Below are positions 1 to 5,832 of a stretch of DNA of 9,735 nucleotides, piece after piece. A program made the position numbers and the translations under genes. Source of the DNA: Acidobacteria bacterium 37-71-11 (GTDB taxonomy: Bacteria > Acidobacteriota > Thermoanaerobaculia > Thermoanaerobaculales > Thermoanaerobaculaceae); NCBI GenBank assembly GCA_002279285.1, contig NCBR01000079.1:1-9735 (forward strand). The letters run 5' to 3'. The first letter of the stretch is position 1, and every line of letters begins with the position of its first letter. Below the pieces are notes generated by a model that saw nothing but the letters and a program-made list of their open reading frames with translations, was not told where the DNA came from and did not search any database.

Positions 1-696
1 GTCCTCGGCCTGCGCGGCGTCCGATTGTGTCTGCAGAAGCCCGAGTTCTTCCGGACGCAGCTGCGGGCGCTGCTGCGGGCCGCGGCGCAGTACCCGGGCG
101 CCTTGCGGATCATGGTCCCGTTGATCGGGCATGTGGAGGAGGTCAAGACCGTCCGCGTGCTCCTCGCCCGGTATCGCGAGGAGCTCCGCGCCGAGGGGCA
201 CCCAATCCCGAAGCGTGTGCGCCTCGGGGCGATGATCGAGGTGCCGGCCGCCGCCATGATCGCGGAACACCTCGCGCGCGAGGTCGACTTCTTCGCCATC
301 GGGACCAACGACCTCACCCAGTACACGCTGGCCGTCGACCGCGGAAACGAGCAGGTCGCGAACCTGTTCCGGCCGTTCCATCCGGCGGTGTTGCGGCTGG
401 TCGAACGGGTGATCTCGGTGGGTGCGCGTGCCGGCATTCCGGTGTCGCTGTGCGGCGAGATGGCGGCGGACCCCCTGGCGGTGCCGGTCCTCGTCGGCCT
501 CGGCCTGAAAGAGTTCTCGATGCACCCGCCGGCGCTGCCCCTGGCGCGCAGCCTCATCCGCGCGCTTTCGTTCCGCGAAGCGCGAAAGATGGCGCAGAAG
601 GCGCTCGCGCTCGCCACCGCCAAGGAGATCGAGGAGTACCTGCTGGAGCAGCTCTCCGGACTGCTCTCACACCTGAAAGTGAGGATCCTGCCATGA
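1..696 (+). CDS. ptsI: PTS enzyme I (phosphoenolpyruvate-protein phosphotransferase), C-terminal part
   Basis: Enzyme I takes phosphate from phosphoenolpyruvate and passes it to HPr, the first step of the PTS in the cytoplasm. The frame is open from base 1, so the true start lies upstream: 231 residues are present of the usual 570-590, covering most of the PEP-binding TIM-barrel domain. Visible motifs are LGLRGVRLC at residues 2-10 (the Gly-x-Arg PEP-binding region), IEVPAAA near 79-85, the PEP-utilising signature DFFAIGTNDLTQYTLAVDRG at about 96-115, and SLCGEMAADP with the catalytic Cys at residue 151. The N-terminal phosphohistidine and HPr-binding domains are outside the window, so I cannot say whether this is the sugar or the nitrogen-type enzyme. 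The stop TGA overlaps the next gene's ATG by four bases, implying translational coupling. Recognition is firm; only the 5' end is missing. Confidence 0.95.
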   Translation, partial: VLGLRGVRLCLQKPEFFRTQLRALLRAAAQYPGALRIMVPLIGHVEEVKTVRVLLARYREELRAEGHPIPKRVRLGAMIEVPAAAMIAEHLAREVDFFAIGTNDLTQYTLAVDRGNEQVANLFRPFHPAVLRLVERVISVGARAGIPVSLCGEMAADPLAVPVLVGLGLKEFSMHPPALPLARSLIRALSFREARKMAQKALALATAKEIEEYLLEQLSGLLSHLKVRILP

Positions 697-1058
697 GCCG
701 CCTCGTCCCGAAACCCTGGGGCAACGAGGAGGTCTTCGCCGAGACCGAACGCTACGCCGGCAAGATCCTCACCGTCCGCGGCGGCCACGCCCTGTCGCTG
801 CAGTATCATGTGGTGAAGGACGAGACCATGCGGGTACTCGAGGGGACGTGCGAACTGCACGTGGGGAACGGCCCGGCCGGGAGCGCACTGGATATCACGG
901 TGCTCCGGCCCGGCGACGCCATGCGCATCAGGCCCGGCGTCATCCATCGCCTCGTCGCTCTCACGGACGTGCGGGTCCTGGAGGTGTCGACGCCCGAACT
1001 CGACGACGTCGTCCGCCTCGACGACCGCTACGGCCGGGAGGGAACCCGTGAACCATAG
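693..1058 (+). CDS. Cupin, mannose-6-phosphate isomerase type II-like
   Basis: This is a 121-residue single-domain cupin resembling the C-terminal isomerase domain of bifunctional GDP-mannose pyrophosphorylase/phosphomannose isomerases. What shows it: PKPWGNEEVF at the N terminus, the cupin motif SLQYHVVKDETMRVLEG (residues 35-51) with likely metal ligands Gln37, His39 and Glu44, the second motif RPGDAMRIRPGVIHR with His85, and the ending RLDDRYGRE typical of this group. The start ATG overlaps the ptsI stop (ATGA) and has GAGG at 681-684, eight bases upstream. Known family members isomerise mannose-6-phosphate and fructose-6-phosphate or bind related sugars. Stand-alone short cupins like this have varied roles, so the substrate is inferred. 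Its coupling to ptsI fits handling of a phosphorylated sugar. Confidence 0.85.
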   Translation: MSRLVPKPWGNEEVFAETERYAGKILTVRGGHALSLQYHVVKDETMRVLEGTCELHVGNGPAGSALDITVLRPGDAMRIRPGVIHRLVALTDVRVLEVSTPELDDVVRLDDRYGREGTREP

Positions 1059-1076
1059 CCCGTCCGGGAGGCCGGA

Positions 1077-1778
1077 ATGATCACTGCGCTGCTCGTGCTG
1101 GCCGCGGCGGCGGCGACACCCACGCCGAAGCCGGTTGCCACGCCCTCGATCGGCATCCTTCTGGCAAGACCGGGCGAGGAGGCGCCGCCTCGCGGCGACT
1201 CGCTGGCGGACGTGGCGAAAAGGATCAAGTTGAAGCTGCCCGCCAACCGGCCCAGGGTCATCAACAACGAAGCGGTCAAGCAGCTCTCGGAAGGGGTGGA
1301 ACTGACGATGACCGAGGCGGCGACGGGCGGCGCCGCCGGCGGTTTCCGCGGGAGCGAGAGCGGCGACCAGCGGAAGAAATCGATCTGGCAACAACGGTAT
1401 CGCGCCGCCGAAGAACGCGTGCGCCGCCTAGAGGCCGATGTGAAGGACCTCGAATCGCGGGCGAACCGTCTCGAACAGGAGTTTTACGCCCACGACGACC
1501 CGGTCTACCGCGATGCCACGATCAAGCCCGCCTGGGACAAGTCCCTCACCGACCTCGCCAAGACCAAGGCCGATCTCGAGAACGCGCGCAAGGAACCGAA
1601 CGAAGTCCTCAACGCAGCGCGCCGCGACGGCGCGCTGCCGGGCTGGTTCCGGGGCCTGGACGAAGCGCCTAGGCCGGCCAACCGGAGAGCGGACCAGACT
1701 GTCGCGCCGGCCCCGCCGCCCAAGCCCGCCGCCACCCACGCCGCACGGCCGCCGCACAAGGTGGCGCCGCCAAACTGA
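1077..1778 (+). CDS. Exported coiled-coil protein of unknown function
   Basis: I do not recognise a named family. The 233-residue product begins with a short hydrophobic Ala/Leu stretch (residues 2-13) ending in Ala-Thr-Pro, which looks like a weak signal peptide or anchor but lacks the usual basic residues at its N terminus. Residues 15-100 are Pro/Ala/Gly-rich. From Trp104 to about residue 170 there is a charged heptad-like segment (QQRYRAAEERVRRLEADVKD and onward) predicted by eye to be coiled coil. A short conserved-looking tail GALPGWFRGL follows near 185-193, then a Pro/Ala-rich, Lys/Arg-containing C terminus. Similar secreted proteins with W-x(2)-R-F/Y-x-coil-GxxPGW-A/F-R architecture are familiar to me from Acidobacteriota genomes; that is memory, not a search. 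The start is fixed: GGGAGG at 1066-1071 precedes the ATG, and the preceding in-frame codon block is closed by the cupin stop at 1056-1058. A structural periplasmic role is a guess. Confidence 0.8.
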   Translation: MITALLVLAAAAATPTPKPVATPSIGILLARPGEEAPPRGDSLADVAKRIKLKLPANRPRVINNEAVKQLSEGVELTMTEAATGGAAGGFRGSESGDQRKKSIWQQRYRAAEERVRRLEADVKDLESRANRLEQEFYAHDDPVYRDATIKPAWDKSLTDLAKTKADLENARKEPNEVLNAARRDGALPGWFRGLDEAPRPANRRADQTVAPAPPPKPAATHAARPPHKVAPPN

Positions 1779-1793
1779 CGCGGGCCTGCATCG

Positions 1794-3125
1794 GTGGAAA
1801 CGTACTTCATCGAGACATGGGGCTGCCAGATGAACGTGCTGGACAGCCAGCGGCTGGAGGGGCTCCTGCAGCGGCACGGCCTGAGCCGGGTCGAGCGGGC
1901 GGAGGATGCCGACGTCGCCGTTCTCAACACCTGCTCGGTACGCGAGAAGGCCGTCGGGAAGGTGCTCTCGCGGCTGGGCGAATTGCACCTCGCCCGACTG
2001 GCGGGGGGCAAACCGGCGGCGGTGGGCCTGTGCGGCTGCGTCGCGGAGCAGGAGGGCGCACGACTGCTGGCGCGCAGCCCCGCGCTCAGCTTCGTCCTCG
2101 GCCCCGGGCGCATCGCACAGTTGCCCGCCGCGCTCGACGCGGTGGCGGCCGGGCGGCGGGTGAGCGTCACCGGCTTCGGGCCGGTGCGCGACTACGAGGC
2201 CCACCTCATCGCCCGCGGCAGCGGCGCCCGCCAATACGTCACGGTGATCGAGGGGTGCAACCAGCACTGCACGTTCTGCGTGGTCCCCTACACCAGGGGC
2301 CGCGAGAGCAGCCGCCCGCTCCCCGAGATCGTGCGCGAGGTGGAAGCGGTCGCCGCAGCAGGCGGCAAGGAGATCACGCTGCTCGGCCAGACGGTCAACG
2401 CCTACCGCTGCCCGGCAAGCGGCGCCGATTTCGGCGACCTCCTCCAGGCGGTCGGGGCAACCGGGGCGGCGTGGCGCATCCAGTTCGTCACGTCGCATCC
2501 TAAGTTCTTTACGGATAACATGATAGAGAAACTTGCCCGAACTCCCGGCCTGGGGACCTACCTGCATCTGCCGGTCCAGGCGGGTTCGGATGCCGTCCTC
2601 AAGCGCATGCATCGCGGGTACACGCGCGAGGAGTACCTCGGCCTCGTTGCCCGGATCAGATCAGCGATGCCGGAGGTGACGCTCTCCACCGACGTCATCG
2701 TCGGGTTCCCGGGCGAAACCGAGGCCGATTTCCTGGAAACGCTTGCGCTCGTCGGCAGCGTCCGCTTCGGCCAGCTGTACGGGTTTGCGTACTCGCCCCG
2801 CCCGCGCACGCCGGCGCTCCACTACCCCGGGCAGGTCTCCCGCAGCGAAGCGGGGGAGAGGCTCCAGAGGGTGTTCGAGGCGCAGTCGCCGGTGCAGCTC
2901 GAACTCAACCAGGGGCTGATAGGCCGCTCCGTCGAAGTCCTCCTCGACGGCCCCGCGAAGCGCGGCTCGGAGGCTTGGCAGGGAAGGGGACCCGACAACC
3001 GGGTCGTCAACGTCCAGGGATGGTCGGGGATCGCCTGCGGCCAGGTCGCGGAGGTCGTGATTACCGGCGCGACGGCGCACTCGCTCCTCAGCGAGGTTGG
3101 GCCCGCGGCGCTCCCCGCCGCTTGA
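1794..3125 (+). CDS. miaB: tRNA-2-methylthio-N6-dimethylallyladenosine synthase (MiaB)
   Basis: MiaB is a radical-SAM methylthiotransferase that adds a methylthio group to i6A37 in tRNAs reading UNN codons. The 443-residue product is full length. In order: the N-terminal UPF0004 domain with the three cluster cysteines Cys11 (ETWGCQMN), Cys47 (NTCSVRE) and Cys82 (CGCVAEQ); the radical-SAM domain with CNQHCTFC, i.e. Cys155, Cys159 and Cys162 in CxxxCxxC spacing; the stretches STDVIVGFPGET and LPVQAGSD; and a C-terminal TRAM RNA-binding domain (about 370-437) ending in TGATAHSLLSEV. The order TYFIETWGCQMN plus these motifs favours MiaB over RimO or MtaB. The start is GTG at 1794, the only plausible start after an in-frame stop at 1776-1778; no clear Shine-Dalgarno precedes it, so translation may lean on coupling to the gene 15 bases upstream. 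MiaA is not in the window. Confidence 0.97.
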   Translation: METYFIETWGCQMNVLDSQRLEGLLQRHGLSRVERAEDADVAVLNTCSVREKAVGKVLSRLGELHLARLAGGKPAAVGLCGCVAEQEGARLLARSPALSFVLGPGRIAQLPAALDAVAAGRRVSVTGFGPVRDYEAHLIARGSGARQYVTVIEGCNQHCTFCVVPYTRGRESSRPLPEIVREVEAVAAAGGKEITLLGQTVNAYRCPASGADFGDLLQAVGATGAAWRIQFVTSHPKFFTDNMIEKLARTPGLGTYLHLPVQAGSDAVLKRMHRGYTREEYLGLVARIRSAMPEVTLSTDVIVGFPGETEADFLETLALVGSVRFGQLYGFAYSPRPRTPALHYPGQVSRSEAGERLQRVFEAQSPVQLELNQGLIGRSVEVLLDGPAKRGSEAWQGRGPDNRVVNVQGWSGIACGQVAEVVITGATAHSLLSEVGPAALPAA

Positions 3126-3156
3126 CACCGCCACCCGTCTGCCTGAGATTGATGAC

Positions 3157-3672
3157 GTGAGCGAGAACACCGAAGCGCCTGCCGCCCAGCTCGAGGTTGA
3201 GATCAGAGGGCTGATCCTCGATCCGGTTTCGAATACGCCGATCGTGATCCTGAAGAAGTCCGACGAGAACCTCTTCCTGCCGATCTGGATCGGGATCTTC
3301 GAGGCCAACGCCATTGCGCTCCAACTCGAAGGCGTCGCGACACCGCGCCCGATGACGCACGACCTGCTGCGCAGCGTCATCGCTGCACTCGGGGCGCGCG
3401 TCGAGGGGATCACGGTGCACTCGCTCGTCGAAAGCACCTTCCACGCCCGCATCCTGGTGCGGGCGGCCGACGGACATCTGTGCGAGATCGACGCGCGGCC
3501 ATCGGACGCGATCGCGTTGGCTCTGCGCTGTCAGGCGCCGATCCACGTCGCCGCGGCCGTGTTCCGCGAAGCCCACGCCGTCGATTTCCGCGAGGGGGAG
3601 GACGAGGAGGCCCGCCTGCGGGAGTGGCTCGAATCGTTGACCCCGGAACAGCTCGGCAAGTACAAAATGTGA
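3157..3672 (+). CDS. Bifunctional nuclease family (DUF151) protein
   Basis: This 171-residue protein belongs to the DUF151/bifunctional nuclease family, whose characterised plant and bacterial relatives cut DNA and RNA; the role in most bacteria is not settled. Family hallmarks: VEIRGLILDPVSNTPIVILK (residues 14-33), LPIWIGIFEANAI (41-53) and the signature RPSDAIALALR (114-124). An acidic segment EGEDEEARL follows and leads to a final GKYKM; I recall that ending in family members from acidobacterial and deltaproteobacterial genomes. I chose GTG at 3157 because homologues begin only about ten residues before the EIRGL motif; the frame is open back to a TTG at 3097, but that would overlap miaB by 29 bases and add an unconserved leader. 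No strong Shine-Dalgarno is seen. It lies 31 bases after miaB and is probably the last gene of that operon. Confidence 0.92.
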   Translation: MSENTEAPAAQLEVEIRGLILDPVSNTPIVILKKSDENLFLPIWIGIFEANAIALQLEGVATPRPMTHDLLRSVIAALGARVEGITVHSLVESTFHARILVRAADGHLCEIDARPSDAIALALRCQAPIHVAAAVFREAHAVDFREGEDEEARLREWLESLTPEQLGKYKM

Positions 3673-3790
3673 ACCCGGGCGGGCCAGAGTCCGGCTGGAA
3701 GCCCCGTAATTGACTGACCGGGCGAGGGTTCAACCGCATTACCGGCGACCGGGCCGCAGCAGCGCCGGCGCCGGTGTCGTCGTTGGGAGG

Positions 3791-3820
3791 TTGACAGCGT
3801 TTCGACGGCCCCGATAGAGT
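3791..3820 (+). promoter_or_regulatory. Candidate sigma70-type promoter of parAB
   Basis: A perfect -35 hexamer TTGACA (3791-3796) is followed after 18 bases by TAGAGT (3815-3820, 4 of 6 to TATAAT); an alternative register GATAGA at 3813-3818 gives a 16-base spacer. Transcription would begin near 3827, leaving a leader of about 86 bases before the parA ATG. This is the best promoter-like sequence in the gap; the -10 is weak. Confidence 0.6.
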
Positions 3821-3837
3821 GCCCGTGTTGACTGAAC

Positions 3838-3847
3838 GAACGCGTTC
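3838..3847. promoter_or_regulatory. 10-bp palindrome downstream of the parA promoter
   Basis: GAACGCGTTC is a perfect inverted repeat lying about 18 bases after the candidate -10, where a repressor could bind. ParA or ParB autoregulation is known for many partition operons, but nothing here proves that this palindrome is the operator. A 10-bp palindrome can occur by chance. Confidence 0.2.
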
Positions 3848-3912
3848 CCGGGTGCCGCGACGGTCGGGCGCATGCTGACCGCCGGCGAGCGGCTCGAGAC
3901 AGATGGGGAGCC

Positions 3913-4665
3913 ATGATCATCACGATTGCCAACCAGAAGGGTGGAGTCGGCAAGACGACCACGGCCATCAACCTGGCCGCCGCGCTGGCGCTCAAGGGCG
4001 TCCACACGCTTCTGGTGGACCTCGACCCACAGGGCAACACGACGATGTCGTTCATCGACCAACGCGCGCTCGGACGGTCGATGTACGACGTGCTCGTCGA
4101 CGGCGTTCCCATGACCGACGTGATCCTGGCGACGAGCGTCGAAAAGCTCGACATCGCACCCGCCAGGATCGCCCTCGCGAAGCTCGAAAACGCGATGGTC
4201 GGCGAGTTGGACGCGCACTTCCGACTGAAGGACCGTCTCACGCCCGTGGTTCCGAATTACGAGTACATCATTATCGATACGCCTCCGACGCTCGGACTGA
4301 TCACGGTCAACGCGATGGTCGCGGCGACGCACCTGCTCATCCCGATCCAGTCGTCGTATTTCGCTCTCGAGGGCACTGACGACCTGCTCGAGACGGTCGA
4401 GAAGATCAAGGTGCGCGCCAACCCCGATCTCCAGCTCCTCGGGGTGGTGATCACCCTGCACGACCGCCGCACCGTGCTCGCCCGCGATATTCACGAGCGC
4501 ATCACCCAGGTGTTCGGCGACAAGGTCTTCCGCACCGCCGTCACCAAGTCGGTTCGCCTGGAGGAGAGCCCGGCGTACCGCACGTCGATCTTCGAGCACG
4601 CCCCGCAGTCCAGCGGCGCTCTGGAGTACTATGCGCTCTGCGAGGAGGTCATGGCCCGTGTCTAG
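3913..4665 (+). CDS. parA: ParA/Soj chromosome partitioning ATPase
   Basis: ParA is a deviant-Walker ATPase that binds nucleoid DNA non-specifically and moves ParB-parS complexes apart. The 250-residue product has the whole fold: deviant Walker A KGGVGKTTT at residues 9-17 including the signature Lys9 and catalytic Lys14, A'/switch DLDPQGNTT (36-44), and Walker B IIIDTPPTLG with Asp122. It has no N-terminal helix-turn-helix extension, so it is the short chromosomal Soj type (or type Ib) rather than the P1-plasmid type. The ATG follows GGGGAG at 3905-3910 with only two bases between, which is tighter than usual; no better in-frame start exists. Its last eight bases overlap the start of parB, so the pair is an operon. 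Neighbours gidA, gidB and dnaA, common beside chromosomal parAB, are not in the window. Confidence 0.95.
   Translation: MIITIANQKGGVGKTTTAINLAAALALKGVHTLLVDLDPQGNTTMSFIDQRALGRSMYDVLVDGVPMTDVILATSVEKLDIAPARIALAKLENAMVGELDAHFRLKDRLTPVVPNYEYIIIDTPPTLGLITVNAMVAATHLLIPIQSSYFALEGTDDLLETVEKIKVRANPDLQLLGVVITLHDRRTVLARDIHERITQVFGDKVFRTAVTKSVRLEESPAYRTSIFEHAPQSSGALEYYALCEEVMARV
4643..4648 (+). promoter_or_regulatory. Shine-Dalgarno that sets the parB start
   Basis: AGGAGG inside the end of parA lies nine bases before GTG 4658. It decides between possible parB starts: ATG 4651 is in the parA frame, and ATG 4631 lies upstream of this site and cannot use it. Confidence 0.7.
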
Positions 4666-5599
4666 CCGCAAGGGTTTGCCCGATTTCCGCAAGATGCGGC
4701 ACGACCGGCATTTCGTCGAGGAGCTGTCGAACCAGTCCGTCACGTTCATCGGCATGATGGTCCCTACGGAACGGATCGAGACCAATCGTGAGCAGCCCCG
4801 CTCAAACCTCGGCGACCTCACCGAACTCGCGGCTTCGATCCGGCTGCGCGGTGTGCTCGAGCCGCTCCTGGTTCGGCCGATCCAGGGGAGTGCGAATTTC
4901 CAACTCATCGCCGGGGAACGGCGGTTCCACGCGGCCGTCGAGGCGGGGCTCGAAGAGGTCCCGTGCGTCGAGATGGCGGTCAGCGACCAGGAAGCCCTTG
5001 AACTGGCCCTGGTCGAGAACCTGCAACGCCGGGATCTCTCTCCGTTCGAGGAAGCCGAGGGTTACCGCACGCTCGTCGATAAGTACGGCTATACCCACGA
5101 CCAGGTCGCCACTGCGATCGGGAAGTCGCGCACGACGGTGACCGAGACGCTGAAGCTGCTCGCCATTCCACCTGCACTCCAGGACCTGTGTCGGCATGCC
5201 GACATCACGGCGAAGTCGGTCCTCCTTCTGGTCGCGCGCGCCGGCAGCATCGACGAGATGGAGCGGCTTGTGCAGGAGATCGCGGAGGGCAACCTCGACC
5301 GCGAGAGCGCTCGCGCCGCGGCCCAGGCCGCTTCCGATCCTGCGCCGGCTGAGCAGGAGCTCGAGCCTGAGGGCGCCGAGGCCGCGGCCGGGCTCGAGCG
5401 CTTCCGGCCGCTGCAGATTCGCCTCCGTGCGCCGGGCAGCTCGCCGGTGCGGCTGTCGCTCACGATCCGGCAGCCGGGCGTCTCCCGCGACGAGGTCATC
5501 GCCACGCTGGAGAGTTTCCTGCAACAGATCCGGGCCGGGGAACTCGACGAACGCTTCGACGCCCCAGCGTCCGTCCGCGGCCCGACGCCGCGGCGATAG
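4658..5599 (+). CDS. parB: ParB/Spo0J-family partition protein with atypical recognition and C-terminal regions
   Basis: ParB is a CTP-dependent DNA clamp that loads at parS and works with ParA in segregation. The 313-residue product shows the N-terminal CTP-binding fold: NREQPR at 43-48, IRLRGVLEPLLVRP at 61-74, LIAGERRFHAA with GERR at 86-89, and LVENLQRRDLSPFEEAEGY (118-136). A helix-turn-helix follows at about 146-166 (THDQVATAIGKSRTTVTETL). Two regions look unusual. The stretch after the HTH reads ADITAKSVLLL where canonical ParBs have a GHARALL-type motif, and the C-terminal part (about 245-300, RLSLTIRQPGVSRDEVIATL) resembles a compact alpha/beta segment rather than the standard dimerisation helix. 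An Ala/Glu-rich linker (about 222-243) joins them. The GTG start overlaps parA by eight bases and has AGGAGG nine bases upstream. A 16-bp palindrome lies within the gene at 5189-5204. Confidence 0.94.
   Translation: MSSRKGLPDFRKMRHDRHFVEELSNQSVTFIGMMVPTERIETNREQPRSNLGDLTELAASIRLRGVLEPLLVRPIQGSANFQLIAGERRFHAAVEAGLEEVPCVEMAVSDQEALELALVENLQRRDLSPFEEAEGYRTLVDKYGYTHDQVATAIGKSRTTVTETLKLLAIPPALQDLCRHADITAKSVLLLVARAGSIDEMERLVQEIAEGNLDRESARAAAQAASDPAPAEQELEPEGAEAAAGLERFRPLQIRLRAPGSSPVRLSLTIRQPGVSRDEVIATLESFLQQIRAGELDERFDAPASVRGPTPRR
5189..5204. repeat. 16-bp perfect palindrome within parB, copy 1 of a repeated element
   Basis: TGTCGGCATGCCGACA is a perfect 16-bp inverted repeat covering parB codons 178-183. 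Its inner 14 bases plus the following A recur exactly at 8289-8303. It shares only the TGT...ACA ends with the canonical parS (TGTTTCACGTGAAACA). parS sites are often in or near parAB, so it is a candidate non-canonical parS; this is inference. Confidence 0.45.
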
Positions 5600-5737
5600 G
5601 CGAGAGCAGCCACCGAGACCTCTGGATGTCATGGCAGCATGGATGCGGTCTTGAGCGCTCTGATTTCGTGGTGTGTATTTAACATAATATTCCTTATCGG
5701 ACATTGTAACCGCACGCTGCCTTGTGGAACCGGCACC

Positions 5738-5761
5738 CCCCTGTGGAAACCCCTGTTGAAA
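5738..5761 (+). repeat. Tandem 12-bp repeat, DnaA-box-like
   Basis: CCCCTGTGGAAA (5738-5749) is followed directly by CCCCTGTTGAAA (5750-5761): two head-to-tail units differing at one base. The complement of the first core reads GTTTCCACA, close to DnaA-box variants. It is certain as a repeat; its role is inferred. Confidence 0.6.
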
Positions 5762-5793
5762 GCGGCGCGTCTCGCGAGCGTCCTTCCCTGGGA

Positions 5794-5822
5794 TTGGCAT
5801 TTGCGGCCGGCTCCCGTACCAT
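5794..5822 (+). promoter_or_regulatory. Candidate promoter of lptFG giving an almost leaderless mRNA
   Basis: TTGGCA (5794-5799, 5 of 6 to TTGACA) and TACCAT (5817-5822, 4 of 6 to TATAAT) are separated by an ideal 17 bases. Transcription would start near 5828-5830, just 3-5 bases before the ATG at 5833. This agrees with the absence of a Shine-Dalgarno there. Confidence 0.6.
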
Positions 5823-5832
5823 CCTCCCCGTA

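Larger units (their letters stand above)
3673..3912 (+). other. Intergenic region between the miaB block and parAB
   Basis: This 240-base gap holds no convincing gene. Just after the DUF151 stop, GGGCCAG (3681-3687) can pair with CTG-GAA-GCCC (3695-3704) around a bulge, a weak hairpin with no T-run, so termination here is only possible. The octamer TTGACTGA occurs at 3710-3717 and again at 3828-3835. A sigma70-like promoter for parA lies at 3791-3820. A 10-bp palindrome GAACGCGTTC sits at 3838-3847, and GCATGCTGAC (3870-3879) matches nine of ten bases of half of the palindrome found in parB. Confidence 0.6.
5600..5832. other. AT-rich intergenic region with DnaA-box-like repeats (origin-like)
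   Basis: This 233-base gap between parB and lptFG has no convincing gene. Positions 5674-5697 contain 20 A/T in 24 bases, in sharp contrast with the G+C-rich surroundings. About 25 bases on, three related motifs in the same orientation start at 5723 (TGTGGAACC), 5742 (TGTGGAAAC) and 5754 (TGTTGAAAG). Their complements match the DnaA-box variant TTTTCCACA at 7, 8 and 7 of 9 bases. An unwinding-type AT stretch beside DnaA-box-like repeats next to parAB is what an origin looks like, but the boxes are imperfect and dnaA is not in view. The region also carries the lptFG promoter at its 3' end. Confidence 0.4.

Noticed and set aside
1428..2612. Minus-strand open frame of 394 codons opposite miaB
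   Set aside because: It is antisense to clear MiaB motifs and its translation is low-complexity, with no domain.
3097..3156. Upstream TTG start for the DUF151 gene
   Set aside because: It would overlap miaB and add residues not found in the family; GTG 3157 fits the family length.
5722..5832. Earlier TTG start for lptFG
   Set aside because: The extra 37 residues are unlike LptF, and the best promoter lies between this TTG and ATG 5833.
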